The notes below the pieces were generated by a model that saw only the letters and a list, made by a program, of their open reading frames with translations, did not search any database and had not been told where the DNA came from. Position numbers and translations under genes: made by a program. This document shows positions 28,306 to 37,411 of a stretch of 64,000 nt of DNA, one piece after another. Position 1 is the first letter of the stretch. Each line of letters opens with the position of its first letter. The DNA comes from Pseudooceanicola marinus (lineage in GTDB: Bacteria; Pseudomonadota; Alphaproteobacteria; Rhodobacterales; Rhodobacteraceae): contig NZ_JAIVMC010000005.1 in assembly GCF_020177265.1 (NCBI RefSeq), positions 124,001 to 188,000 on the forward strand, written 5' to 3'.

Positions 28306-28532
28306 GTGGTCGCGGCCCCCTCAGACCTCACGTGCCTCGTCCCGGATCCGGGTCGGGGCAACTAGGGGCAGGGGGCCGGCCTGGAAGACCCGGAGGCACC
28401 TCCCGAAGCGGGGATGCCGTCCCTATCCACTAGCGGTCCACCACAGGAAACCGGAACATCGGTGCGTTTTTCCGATGCAAACATAGTTAACGCAGCACAT
28501 AGCGAGCTTTCGCCCGGGATGTCACCAATTCC

Positions 28533-29081
28533 TCACCGCGGCGAGCGTTTGGCGAGAATTCGCTGCAATGTCCGACGGTGCATGTTCAACCTGCGGGCCG
28601 TTTCGGAGACGTTGCGGTCACAGAGCTCGTAGACGCGCTGAATATGCTCCCAGCGGACCCGGTCGGCGCTCATCGGGTTTTCCGGCGGCGGCGGCAGCTC
28701 ATCGCCGGTGGCCAGCAGGGCGTTGACGATGTCCGTCGCGTCGGCGGGTTTGGCCAGGTAGTCGGTGGCGCCGACCTTCACCGCGGCCACGGCGGTGGCA
28801 ATGGCGCCATAGCCGGTCAGCACGACGATCCGGGCATCCGGGCGCTTTTCGCGCAGCACCTCGACCACATCCAGGCCATTGCCATCCTCCAGCCGCAGGT
28901 CGCAGACCGCGTAGGCAGGCGGACGGGCGGTGGCGATGGCGCGACCGGCGGCCACGGTCTCGGCCGTCTCGACGTCGAAACCGCGCTTCTCCATCGCCTT
29001 GGCCAGGCGTTTCAGGAAGGGCTCGTCGTCGTCGAGAATAAGAAGCGACCGGTCTTCGCCGATCTCGCGCAGGTCGGTCAT
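28533..29081 (-). CDS. regA: Response regulator RegA/PrrA/ActR family
   Basis: This 182-residue redox response regulator has a receiver domain with acidic pocket D17–D19, phosphoacceptor D61 in VCDLRLEDG, and K110-region LAKPAD. A short proline linker (PPPPENP) leads to a Fis-type helix-turn-helix (NVSETARRLNMHRRTLQRIL), the hallmark of RegA/PrrA. The start at 29081 is chosen because AGGA lies 5 bases upstream and the length matches RegA; an ATG at 29096 is possible. It controls respiration, photosynthesis and carbon/nitrogen fixation genes in relatives. It is divergent from regB. Confidence 0.93.
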   Translation of the reverse strand: MTDLREIGEDRSLLILDDDEPFLKRLAKAMEKRGFDVETAETVAAGRAIATARPPAYAVCDLRLEDGNGLDVVEVLREKRPDARIVVLTGYGAIATAVAAVKVGATDYLAKPADATDIVNALLATGDELPPPPENPMSADRVRWEHIQRVYELCDRNVSETARRLNMHRRTLQRILAKRSPR

Positions 29082-29303
29082 GTCGTCCTGTCCCATGAAG
29101 GTGGTCAAAGGGCGGCCCGAAGCACGCCTCAAACAGTATTAATGTGCTGATTCCAAGCCGTCAAACCGGCGCGGATCACTTTGCCGCAGGGGCAGGGCGC
29201 CGACCCGCGGCACCGACCGGGGGCGGGCCGTCGCATTGCCTTGGTGGGCGCGGCCCCCTATCAACGACGGGCGCCGCAGGCGCCGGACAGACAGGAGCAT
29301 GCC

Positions 29304-30716
29304 ATGGCCTCGCCGGACACACACCCCGACACGGCCGAAATATCCCTGCCGCAGGGCCAGTACCGCGGCAACTGGATCCGTCTGCGCACGCTGGTCCTGC
29401 TTCGCTGGGGGGCGATCTGCGGCCAGCTGTCGGCGCTGGTGGTGGCCGGGCAGATCTACGGGCTGCAACTGGAATACGGCGCCTGTCTCTTCGTCATCGG
29501 CCTGTCGGTGATCTCCAACCTGATCACCGGCTTCGTCTTCCCCGAAAGCAAGCGCCTGAACGAGGTCGAAAACCTCGCCATGGTGCTGTTCGACCTGCTG
29601 CAACTGGGGGCGCTGCTGTACATCACCGGCGGGTTGCACAACCCCTTCTCGATCCTGATCGTTGGGCCGGCGACCGTCTCGGCGCTGGCGCTGTCGGCGC
29701 GGATGACGCTGTTCGTCGGTTCCACCGCCATCGTGCTGGTCACCCTGCTGGCCGAGTTCCACCTGCCGCTGCGCACCGCCGACGGGCAGATCCTGGAGGT
29801 GGCGCAGGTCTTCCTGTTCGGCAACTGGCTGGCCATCGTCATCGCGGTGATCTTCCTCGGCATCTACTCGCGCTGGATCGTGAACGAGATGCACTCCATG
29901 TCCGACGCCCTGCAGGCCACCCAGATGGCCCTGGCCCGCGAGCAGAAGCTGACCGACCTCGGCGGCGTGGTCGCCGCCGCCGCGCATGAGCTGGGCACGC
30001 CCCTGGCAACGATCAAGCTGACCTCGGCCGAGCTGATGGATGAGCTGGAGGATCACCCAGAGCTGGCCGAGGATGCCCGGCTGATCCGCGACCAGGCCGA
30101 CCGGTGTCGCGACATCCTGCGGTCGATGGGGCGGGCCGGGAAGGATGATCTGCACATGCGCCAGGCGCCCCTGTCGACCGTGGTCGAGGAGGCCGCCGAA
30201 CCGCACCGCGACCGGGGGATCGAGATCCATTTCACCCACGGCGACGGGGACACCCCACCCCCCGCCATCCTGCGCCGGCCTGAGCTGATCCACGGGCTGC
30301 GCAACCTGGTGCAGAACGCCGTCGATTTCGCCCGGTCCGAGGTGCGTGTCGAAAGCCGCTGGACCGAGGACACGATCTCGGTCCGGATCCTCGACGACGG
30401 GCGGGGCTTCTCGCAGACGGCTCTGGGGCGCATCGGCGACCCTTTCATGCGCCGGCGCTGGTCCTTTTCCGAAAGCCAGGAACGGCCGGGGTACGAAGGC
30501 ATGGGCCTGGGGCTCTTCATCGCCAAGACGCTACTGGAACGCACGGGGGCCGAGCTGATCTTCGCCAATGCCGACACCCCGGCAGCGGAGATGACCGACG
30601 GCGCCCACCCGGGCCTGCGCGGGGCCATCGTAGAGGTGACATGGCCGCGCCGGGTGATCGACGCCCGCGAAGGGGACAATGCCCTGCCCCCCGGTCGCAA
30701 CATCCCCTTCGTGTGA
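29304..30716 (+). CDS. regB: Redox sensor histidine kinase RegB/PrrB
   Basis: This 470-residue inner-membrane kinase has about six N-terminal membrane helices. The ubiquinone-linked signature GGLHNPF lies between helices 3 and 4, and the phospho-accepting histidine is in AAAHELGTPLATIKL. The conserved redox cysteine is in the dimerisation segment DRCRDILRSMG, and the ATPase domain carries NLVQNAVDFA and DDGRGF. These are the defining RegB features. The ATG at 29304 has ACAGGA upstream. It is divergent from regA over a 222-base gap. senC, usually in this cluster, is not present. Confidence 0.94.
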   Translation: MASPDTHPDTAEISLPQGQYRGNWIRLRTLVLLRWGAICGQLSALVVAGQIYGLQLEYGACLFVIGLSVISNLITGFVFPESKRLNEVENLAMVLFDLLQLGALLYITGGLHNPFSILIVGPATVSALALSARMTLFVGSTAIVLVTLLAEFHLPLRTADGQILEVAQVFLFGNWLAIVIAVIFLGIYSRWIVNEMHSMSDALQATQMALAREQKLTDLGGVVAAAAHELGTPLATIKLTSAELMDELEDHPELAEDARLIRDQADRCRDILRSMGRAGKDDLHMRQAPLSTVVEEAAEPHRDRGIEIHFTHGDGDTPPPAILRRPELIHGLRNLVQNAVDFARSEVRVESRWTEDTISVRILDDGRGFSQTALGRIGDPFMRRRWSFSESQERPGYEGMGLGLFIAKTLLERTGAELIFANADTPAAEMTDGAHPGLRGAIVEVTWPRRVIDAREGDNALPPGRNIPFV

Positions 30717-30824
30717 CGCCCAGTCGCATCTCTTGTCGCCCGGGGTCGCCGGGTCGGAGAGATTGGTTAATCAATTCTTTACTCTTGCCTCAGCATGCTT
30801 CCGGCTGAGCAGGAGGATTTTCCC

Positions 30825-32162
30825 GTGACGCCAATTGACGTCAACTCATTCAAGAGCCTGACCCTTTTCGAACTCGCCCTGGCCCTGCCACTCAGCCTTG
30901 CGCTGACCCTTGCCGCGCTGATCCTGGTGCGATCGCGCCAAAGGGACCGGCCAGTGCGCGCGCGCCCGTCTCAGATGAAACCGCCATCCCACGCCGGTTT
31001 CGAGCCGGACGGTTTCCAGGCGGGCCCGGACCTGGGCGCGCCCCCCACAGGCGGCGCAGGGATCCCGCTGGAGGACCGGTTCGAACACCTGCCGATCCCC
31101 AGCTGGGTGATGACCGACGACGGGCTGATCGAGGATGGCAATGCGGCCTATGAGAAGATCGCGGCGCGGCTGCAAACCTCTGCCGACATCCTGGCGCCCC
31201 TGCGACGCAGCGACGAACATAGCGAGGAACGGCCCGGCTTCACCTACCGCGCCCGCCTCCCCGTGGACGGACGCCAGGGCGAAAGGTGGCTCGACATCTC
31301 GGCCCGACGCAGTGCCGGCGCCTGGGACTGTGCCGCGCAGGACGTCACCGCCCTGGTCGAGGCCGAACGGGCGCAGCGCGACTTCGTCCAGACCCTGACC
31401 AAGACCTTTGCCCAGCTGTCCACCGGGCTGGCAATCTTCGACCGCGACCGGCAGCTGATCCTGTTCAACCCCGCGCTGCTGGACCTCACGCAACTCAGCG
31501 CGGAATTCCTGGCCTCGCGCCCGGCGCTGTCGCATTTCTTCGACCACCTGCGCGACCGACAGATCATGCCGGAGCCGAAGAACTACGCCACCTGGCGCGA
31601 ACACCTGTCGCATCTGGTCAGCGCCGCCACCGACGGCCGCTATCAGGACACCTGGAGCCTGCCCGGCGGCGCGATCTACCGGGTCAGCGGGCGGCCCCAT
31701 CCCAATGGCGCCGTGGCCTTCCTGTTCGAGGATATCACCGACCAGATCGCCATGACCCGCCGCTTCCGCCAGCAGTTGTCGCTGTCGCAAAGCGTGCTGG
31801 ACGCCTTCACCGACGGCATCGCCATCTTCGACGCCTCGGGCACGCTGTCCTACTGCAACAGCGCCTATCGCCAGCTTTTCGGCCTGCCCGAGGTCACCGA
31901 TCTGGCCGGGGTCACTACCGACGATGCCCTGCGCCTCTGGGCCGGGCAAAGCGAGGACAGTGCCGCGCTGGAACCGGTGCGCCGGCAGCTGGAACTCTAT
32001 CGCGGCGGCGATGGCGCCCGGCATGAGGTCGTCCTGAAAGGGCGCGGCCCGGTCAGCTGCACCGTGCTATGCTTGGCCGGCGGCGCGCGCATGGTCAGCT
32101 TCGGCGCGCGACCGGGTCAATTCGTGCCGCTGCAATCGCCCGAACGGCTCGACAGCGCCTGA
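30825..32162 (+). CDS. Membrane-anchored PAS-domain protein
   Basis: This 445-residue protein has one N-terminal membrane helix (about 13–36) and three PAS-like segments (about 90–190, 205–320 and 325–430; e.g. AIFDRDRQLILFNPALLDL and AIFDASGTLSYCNSAYRQLFG). There is no kinase, cyclase or output domain. The GTG at 30825 is chosen because AGGAGG lies 8 bases upstream; the ATG at 30795 has no such site. It lies upstream of tsaE, an arrangement seen in related genera, but has no assigned function. A histidine-kinase-like sensory role without a kinase domain is an inference. Confidence 0.8.
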   Translation: MTPIDVNSFKSLTLFELALALPLSLALTLAALILVRSRQRDRPVRARPSQMKPPSHAGFEPDGFQAGPDLGAPPTGGAGIPLEDRFEHLPIPSWVMTDDGLIEDGNAAYEKIAARLQTSADILAPLRRSDEHSEERPGFTYRARLPVDGRQGERWLDISARRSAGAWDCAAQDVTALVEAERAQRDFVQTLTKTFAQLSTGLAIFDRDRQLILFNPALLDLTQLSAEFLASRPALSHFFDHLRDRQIMPEPKNYATWREHLSHLVSAATDGRYQDTWSLPGGAIYRVSGRPHPNGAVAFLFEDITDQIAMTRRFRQQLSLSQSVLDAFTDGIAIFDASGTLSYCNSAYRQLFGLPEVTDLAGVTTDDALRLWAGQSEDSAALEPVRRQLELYRGGDGARHEVVLKGRGPVSCTVLCLAGGARMVSFGARPGQFVPLQSPERLDSA

Positions 32163-32285
32163 CCGGCAGGTCCGTGGCAAGGGGGGCCGATGCGCGGCCC
32201 TGATCCACGCGCCTGACCGCCGGGGGAGGCTGCCGCCCACGAAACCCGCTTGCGGGGGCTGGCCTGCCGGGTAATGTCGACAGGG

Positions 32286-32777
32286 ATGAGCAGCACCCCG
32301 TTTCAAGACATCTTCCTTCCCGCGCCAGAGGCTACCGCAGGGCTGGCCCGCCGCCTTGGCGCACGCCTGGCGCCCGGCGACGTGATCCTGCTGTCGGGCG
32401 GCATCGGCGCTGGCAAGACCCATTTCGCCCGCGCGCTGATCCAGTCCCTGCTGGCGGAGCCGGAGGATGTGCCCTCGCCTACCTTCACCCTGGTGCAGGA
32501 ATACGACACCACGCGCGGCCCGCTGTGGCATGCCGACCTTTACCGCCTGTCCGACCCGATGGAGGTGGTGGAGCTGGGCCTCGAAGAGGCCTTCGAGACC
32601 GCCATTTGCCTGGTCGAATGGCCCGACCGCCTGGCCGACCTGACCCCCGCCGACGCCCTGTCGCTGGAAATGACGGCCCTGCCCGACAATGACGGCGAGG
32701 CGCGGCGGCTGGTGATCCATGCCCCCGCCCGCTGGCAGCCCCTTCTGACCGAGATCCTGAAAGAGACCGACGCATGA
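32286..32777 (+). CDS. tsaE: tRNA threonylcarbamoyladenosine biosynthesis ATPase TsaE
   Basis: This is a 163-residue small P-loop ATPase needed for t6A37 tRNA modification together with TsaB and TsaD. The Walker A motif is GGIGAGKT (residues 38–45). SPTFTLVQEY and LWHADLYRL are family signatures, and a catalytic EWPDRL-type segment follows. Start choice is uncertain: ATG at 32286 matches the family length, while ATG 32274 or TTG 32250 are in frame upstream; none has a strong ribosome site. The 3' end overlaps amgK (ATGA). Confidence 0.92.
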   Translation: MSSTPFQDIFLPAPEATAGLARRLGARLAPGDVILLSGGIGAGKTHFARALIQSLLAEPEDVPSPTFTLVQEYDTTRGPLWHADLYRLSDPMEVVELGLEEAFETAICLVEWPDRLADLTPADALSLEMTALPDNDGEARRLVIHAPARWQPLLTEILKETDA

Positions 32778-33793
32778 GCCGCGACGCCGAGAAACGCGCC
32801 TTCCTCTCCGGCACCGACTGGGCGGGGGCAGAGCTGCGCCCGCTGGCCGGCGATGCTTCGCTGCGCAGCTACCAGCGGCTGCACCGCGCCGACGGCGCCA
32901 CCGCCGTTCTGATGGACGCGCCTCCGGGCAGCGGTGAGGACATCCGCCCCTTCTGCGCCATGGCGCGGCACCTCGCGGGCCTGGGCCTGTCGGCGCCCGC
33001 ATTGCTGAAGGAGGACGCCGAGGCCGGTCTGCTGCTGCTGGAGGATCTGGGCGATGCGCTCTACGCCCGGGTGATCGCCGAGGATCCCGCCCTGGCCGCA
33101 CCGCTCTACGATGCCGCCGCCGAGGCGCTGCGCGTGCTGCATGCCGCGCCACCACCCGAGCGGCTGGCCGCCTATGACACCGGCACCATGACGCAGATGA
33201 GCGTGCTGGCCTACACCTGGTATCAGGCGGGCGCCACGGGGCAGGGGGTGCGCAACCTGCCCTTCTTCGTCACAACCCTGCAACCGCTGCTGGCCACGCT
33301 GGAGGACGAACCGCCCGTCGTCATCCTGCGCGATTACCACGCCGAGAACCTGCTGTGGCTACCCAACCGCGAGGGCGCCGCCCGCACCGGCCTGCTGGAT
33401 TTCCAGGACGCCATGCTGGGGCACCCGGCCTATGACCTCGTCTCGATGCTGCAGGACGCGCGGCGTGATGTGGACCCGGCGCTGGAAGACGCCATGGTGC
33501 CCCGTTTCGCCGCAGCCACGGGCCGCGACCCGGACACCTTCCGCCGCGCCTATGACTTGCTGGGCGTACAGCGCAACCTGCGCATCCTCGGCGTCTTCGC
33601 CCGGCTGTCGATGCACTATGGCCGCCCGCGCTACGTCGATTTCATCCCCCGGGTCTGGGGCCTGCTGTGCCGCAGCCTCGATCGGCCGGGGCTGGAGCCG
33701 CTGCGCGAGCGTCTCCTGACCGACCTGCCCGAGCCCACCCCCGAGATCCTCCAGACCCTGAGAGACAAATGCGCGACCGTCCCGCAGCCCTGA
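32774..33793 (+). CDS. amgK: N-acetylmuramate/N-acetylglucosamine kinase AmgK
   Basis: This 339-residue aminoglycoside-phosphotransferase-fold kinase has the catalytic loop ILRDYHAENLLW and the metal-binding LLDFQDAMLGHPAYDL. Next to murU this identifies it as AmgK, which phosphorylates the anomeric carbon of MurNAc and GlcNAc in the peptidoglycan-recycling bypass that avoids de novo MurNAc synthesis and confers fosfomycin tolerance in pseudomonads. It overlaps tsaE by 4 bases and runs into murU, whose start lies 25 bases before its stop. Confidence 0.92.
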   Translation: MSRDAEKRAFLSGTDWAGAELRPLAGDASLRSYQRLHRADGATAVLMDAPPGSGEDIRPFCAMARHLAGLGLSAPALLKEDAEAGLLLLEDLGDALYARVIAEDPALAAPLYDAAAEALRVLHAAPPPERLAAYDTGTMTQMSVLAYTWYQAGATGQGVRNLPFFVTTLQPLLATLEDEPPVVILRDYHAENLLWLPNREGAARTGLLDFQDAMLGHPAYDLVSMLQDARRDVDPALEDAMVPRFAAATGRDPDTFRRAYDLLGVQRNLRILGVFARLSMHYGRPRYVDFIPRVWGLLCRSLDRPGLEPLRERLLTDLPEPTPEILQTLRDKCATVPQP

Positions 33794-34452
33794 TGCTTTT
33801 CGCCGCCGGTCTGGGCACGCGCATGCGGCCCCTGACCGACGACCGGCCGAAACCCCTGGTCGAGGTCGCGGGCCGGCCGCTGATCGACCACGCCCTGGCG
33901 CAACGCGGCGACCTGCGGCTGAAGACCGTCGCCAATGCCCATTACCGCGCCGAGCAGGTAGAGGCGCATTTCGACGGGAGTGACGTGACCGTGCTGCGCG
34001 AGGCGCCCGCGATCCTCGACACCGGGGGCGGTCTGCGCAATGCCCTGCCAGCCCTGGGCGAGGGGGCGGTTTTCACCCTGAACACCGATGCGGTCTGGAA
34101 AGGCCCCGCCGCCTTGCCGTTGCTCGCGCGCGCCTGGGACCCGGCGAAGATGGACGCCCTGCTGCTGTGCGTGCCGCGCGATCAGGCGCGCGGCCATGTC
34201 GGACCGGGGGATTTCACCACCGACAACGAAGGGCGCGGCACCCCCGGACCCGGCGCGATCTATTCCGGGGCACAGATCATCGACACCCGGCTGATGGACG
34301 GGATCGAGGGCCCGACCTTCTCCATGTGGGAGCTGTGGCGCCGCGCCCTGGCCCATGACCGGCTCTACCTGCTGGCCTACCCGGGCCTGTGGTGCGACGT
34401 CGGCCGCCCAGACTGCATTCCCATGGCCGAGGACATGCTGGCCGATGACTGA
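33769..34452 (+). CDS. murU: N-acetylmuramate alpha-1-phosphate uridylyltransferase MurU
   Basis: This 227-residue nucleotidyltransferase has the sugar-nucleotide signature FAAGLGTRMRPLTDDRPKPLVEV at residues 11–33 (glycine-rich loop G14–R18). The second half contains YSGAQIIDTRL and SMWELWRRAL. Paired with amgK, it would convert MurNAc-1-phosphate to UDP-MurNAc, feeding recycled sugar back to peptidoglycan. The ATG at 33769 lies inside the amgK end. The gene overlaps addB by 8 bases. Confidence 0.93.
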   Translation: MRDRPAALMLFAAGLGTRMRPLTDDRPKPLVEVAGRPLIDHALAQRGDLRLKTVANAHYRAEQVEAHFDGSDVTVLREAPAILDTGGGLRNALPALGEGAVFTLNTDAVWKGPAALPLLARAWDPAKMDALLLCVPRDQARGHVGPGDFTTDNEGRGTPGPGAIYSGAQIIDTRLMDGIEGPTFSMWELWRRALAHDRLYLLAYPGLWCDVGRPDCIPMAEDMLADD

Positions 34453-37411
34453 GCTGCGCCTCTTCGACCGGCCCGGGCCGCGCCTTTTCGGCCTTCCGCC
34501 CGGCGCGGATTTCCCCGCCGAACTGCTGCGGGGGCTGGAGGACCGGCTGGGCGACGCCCCGCCCCATGCCCGCGCCCGGGTGCAGATCGTGGTGAACACT
34601 CGCCGCATGGCCCGTCGCCTGCGCCGCCTCTACGATAGCGGCCCGGCCCGGCTGCTGCCGCGGATCGACCTGCTGACCGGCCTCGACTGCCGCGCCGCGA
34701 TCCCGCCCTCTGTCTCTGCCATTCGCAGGCGTCTGGAGCTGATCCGCCTGATCTCCGCCCTGCTGGACGCGGAACCGGACCTGGCGCCGCGCGCCGCGCT
34801 TTACGACCTGGCCGACAGCCTGGCACGGCTGCTGGACGAGATGCAGGGCGAGCGGGTCACGCTGGACGACATCGCCGCGCTGGACGTGTCTGACCTGTCC
34901 GGCCACTGGGCACGGGCGCAGCGGTTCCTGGAGATCGTCGGGCAGATCCCGCGCAGCGACGATCTGCCGGACCCCGAGGAACGCCAGCGCCGCGTGGTCG
35001 AGACGCTGATCGCGGAGTGGGAGGAAAACCCGCCGCAGCATCCGGTGATCCTGGCGGGCTCCACCGGGTCGCGCGGCGCCACCCACTTGCTGATGCAGGC
35101 CGTGGCGCGGCTGCCGCAGGGCGCCGTGGTACTGCCCGGCTATGATTTCGACCTGCCCGACGCGATCTGGTCGGAACTGGACGACCCGCTGACCGGCGAG
35201 GACCACCCGCAGTACCGGTTCCGCAAGCTGATGCTGGGCCTCGGACTGGAGCCCGGCGAGGTGGGCAACTGGGTCGAGGGCGCCGCCGCCGACCAGGCCG
35301 AGGACAGCGCGCGCAACCGCCTGCTGTCCTTGGCCCTGCGCCCCGCGCCCGTCACCCACCAGTGGCTGGAGGAAGGCCCCGGGCTGGGCGCCCTTGGCCC
35401 GCCCACCGAAGGCATCACCCTGGTAAAGGCGCCGGGCCCGCGGGCCGAGGCCATGGCCATCGCCCTGCGCCTGCGTATGGCCGCCGAAGAGGGACAGACC
35501 GCCGCCCTTATCACCCCCGACCGGATGCTGACGCGCCAGGTCTCCGCCGCGTTGACCCGTTGGGGCATCACCCCGGACGACAGCGGCGGCACGCCCCTGC
35601 AAACCACCGCGCCGGGCCGCCTGCTGCGCCAGGTGGCGGACCTGCTGCACGCGCCGCCGACGGCGGTGCAGCTGCTGTCTTTGCTGAAACATCCGCTGAC
35701 GCATAGTGGCGAGGGGCGCGGCACACACCTGGACCTGACGCGCGGGCTGGAGCTTTACCTGCGTGGAGAGGCGCGGCCCCATCCCGGCCCCGATGACATC
35801 CGCGCCTTTGCCGCCACCCGGGAAGAGGCGCTGGCCACCCCCTGGGCCGAGTGGCTTTGCACCACCGCCTTCGCCGCCGCGACGCCCGACCCGGTGCCGC
35901 TGGAGGATCGCGTGGCCGATCACATCGCCCTGGCCGAGGCCATCGCGCGCGGCACCGATCCGGCCAGCAGCGGCACCCTCTGGCTGCGGGACGCGGGCGA
36001 GAAGGCGCGCGGCGTGATGGACCGGCTGGCCGAGGATGCCCCCCATGGCGATGCTCTCTCGGCCCGCGACTATGGCGATCTGGCCGGCGCCATTCTGGCC
36101 ACCGAGGAGGTCCGCAACCCCGATGAGCCGCACCCCAAAATCCTGATCTGGGGCACGCTGGAGGCGCGTGTGCAGGGCGCCGACCTGGTGATCCTGGGCG
36201 GGCTGAACGAGGGCAGCTGGCCCGAGGCGACACAGCCCGATCCCTGGCTGAACCGCCAGATGCGCAAGGCCGCGGGGCTGCTGCTGCCGGAACGCAAGAT
36301 CGGACTTTCGGCCCATGATTTTCAACAGGCCGTCGCCGCGCGCGAGGTCTGGCTGACCCGCGCCACCCGAAACCAGGACGCCGAAACCGTCCCCTCGCGC
36401 TGGCTGAACCGGCTGACCAACCTGCTGAACGGCCTGCCCGGCCAGGGCGGCCCCGAGGCGCTGGCCGAGATGGAGGCGCGCGGCGCCCACTGGCTGGACC
36501 TGGTGCGCCAGGTAGAGGCGCCGATCAGCGCGCCCAAGGCCCCGCGCCCCTCGCCCGCGCCGCCCGTCGCCGCGCGGCCGCGCACCTACTGGGTGACCGA
36601 CATCCGCCACCTGATCCGCGACCCCTACGCGATCTACGCCAAGCGCATCCTGCGCCTGCGCCGGCTGAACCCGTTGATGCGCGACCCCGACGCGATGATG
36701 CGCGGGATCGTGTCCCACACCGCCATCGAAACCTTTGTGCAGGGCGTCAACGCCGGGCAGATCCCGCTGACCCGCGGCGCGCTGCTGTCCACTGTGGCCG
36801 ATGTGCTGGACGCCGACGTGCCCTGGGGCGAGGCCCGCGCGCTGTGGCTGGCGCGGCTGGACCGCAACGCCGACTGGTTCATCGCCGGCGAGGCGGCGCG
36901 CCAGGCTGAGGCCGTGACCGTCTATACGGAAGAGAAGGGTGAAGCCACGATTGCGGAGTTGGGCATCACCCTGGCCGCCAAGGCCGACCGGGTGGACATC
37001 GACGCCCAGGGCCGTGTGCATCTTTTCGACTACAAGACCGGCGAGCCGCCCAGCAAGGCGCAGCAGAAGGCCTTCGACAAGCAGCTGCTGCTGGAGGCCG
37101 CGATTGCCGAACAGGCCGGATTTGCCCGCATCGGCCCCCGCGACGTGGCCCGCGCCACCTACATCGGGCTGGGCACCAACCCGAAGGAGGTCGAGGCGCC
37201 GCTGGACGAGGAAAGCCCGGCGCTGGTCTGGGAGAAATTCACCGAGCTGGCCCGCGCCTGGGCCGATCCGGTGAAGGGCTACACCGCGCGGCGCGCCATG
37301 GAAGAGATGCGCACGGGCAGCGATTACGACCAGCTGGCGCGCTTCGGCGAATGGGACGACACCGACGCGGCCTTGTTAACGCCGCTGGTGATGCGAGGGG
37401 GCGAGCCATGA
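34445..37411 (+). CDS. addB: Double-strand break repair protein AddB
   Basis: This 988-residue protein is the AddB partner of the AddAB helicase-nuclease that processes double-strand ends for RecA loading. An inactivated-helicase-like N-terminal part (LPRIDLLTGLDC…, EGITLVKAPGPRAEAMAIALRLR) is followed by a C-terminal RecB-family nuclease domain (RGIVSHTAIETFV, LFDYKTGEPP). The length matches alphaproteobacterial AddB. It overlaps murU at its 5' end and its stop overlaps the addA start (ATGA), so the complex subunits are translationally coupled. Confidence 0.95.
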   Translation: MTELRLFDRPGPRLFGLPPGADFPAELLRGLEDRLGDAPPHARARVQIVVNTRRMARRLRRLYDSGPARLLPRIDLLTGLDCRAAIPPSVSAIRRRLELIRLISALLDAEPDLAPRAALYDLADSLARLLDEMQGERVTLDDIAALDVSDLSGHWARAQRFLEIVGQIPRSDDLPDPEERQRRVVETLIAEWEENPPQHPVILAGSTGSRGATHLLMQAVARLPQGAVVLPGYDFDLPDAIWSELDDPLTGEDHPQYRFRKLMLGLGLEPGEVGNWVEGAAADQAEDSARNRLLSLALRPAPVTHQWLEEGPGLGALGPPTEGITLVKAPGPRAEAMAIALRLRMAAEEGQTAALITPDRMLTRQVSAALTRWGITPDDSGGTPLQTTAPGRLLRQVADLLHAPPTAVQLLSLLKHPLTHSGEGRGTHLDLTRGLELYLRGEARPHPGPDDIRAFAATREEALATPWAEWLCTTAFAAATPDPVPLEDRVADHIALAEAIARGTDPASSGTLWLRDAGEKARGVMDRLAEDAPHGDALSARDYGDLAGAILATEEVRNPDEPHPKILIWGTLEARVQGADLVILGGLNEGSWPEATQPDPWLNRQMRKAAGLLLPERKIGLSAHDFQQAVAAREVWLTRATRNQDAETVPSRWLNRLTNLLNGLPGQGGPEALAEMEARGAHWLDLVRQVEAPISAPKAPRPSPAPPVAARPRTYWVTDIRHLIRDPYAIYAKRILRLRRLNPLMRDPDAMMRGIVSHTAIETFVQGVNAGQIPLTRGALLSTVADVLDADVPWGEARALWLARLDRNADWFIAGEAARQAEAVTVYTEEKGEATIAELGITLAAKADRVDIDAQGRVHLFDYKTGEPPSKAQQKAFDKQLLLEAAIAEQAGFARIGPRDVARATYIGLGTNPKEVEAPLDEESPALVWEKFTELARAWADPVKGYTARRAMEEMRTGSDYDQLARFGEWDDTDAALLTPLVMRGGEP

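Noticed and set aside
34277-37021. A 914-codon minus-strand frame antisense to addB
   Set aside because: Typical shadow frame of a GC-rich gene; no motifs. The AddB frame on the plus strand is complete.
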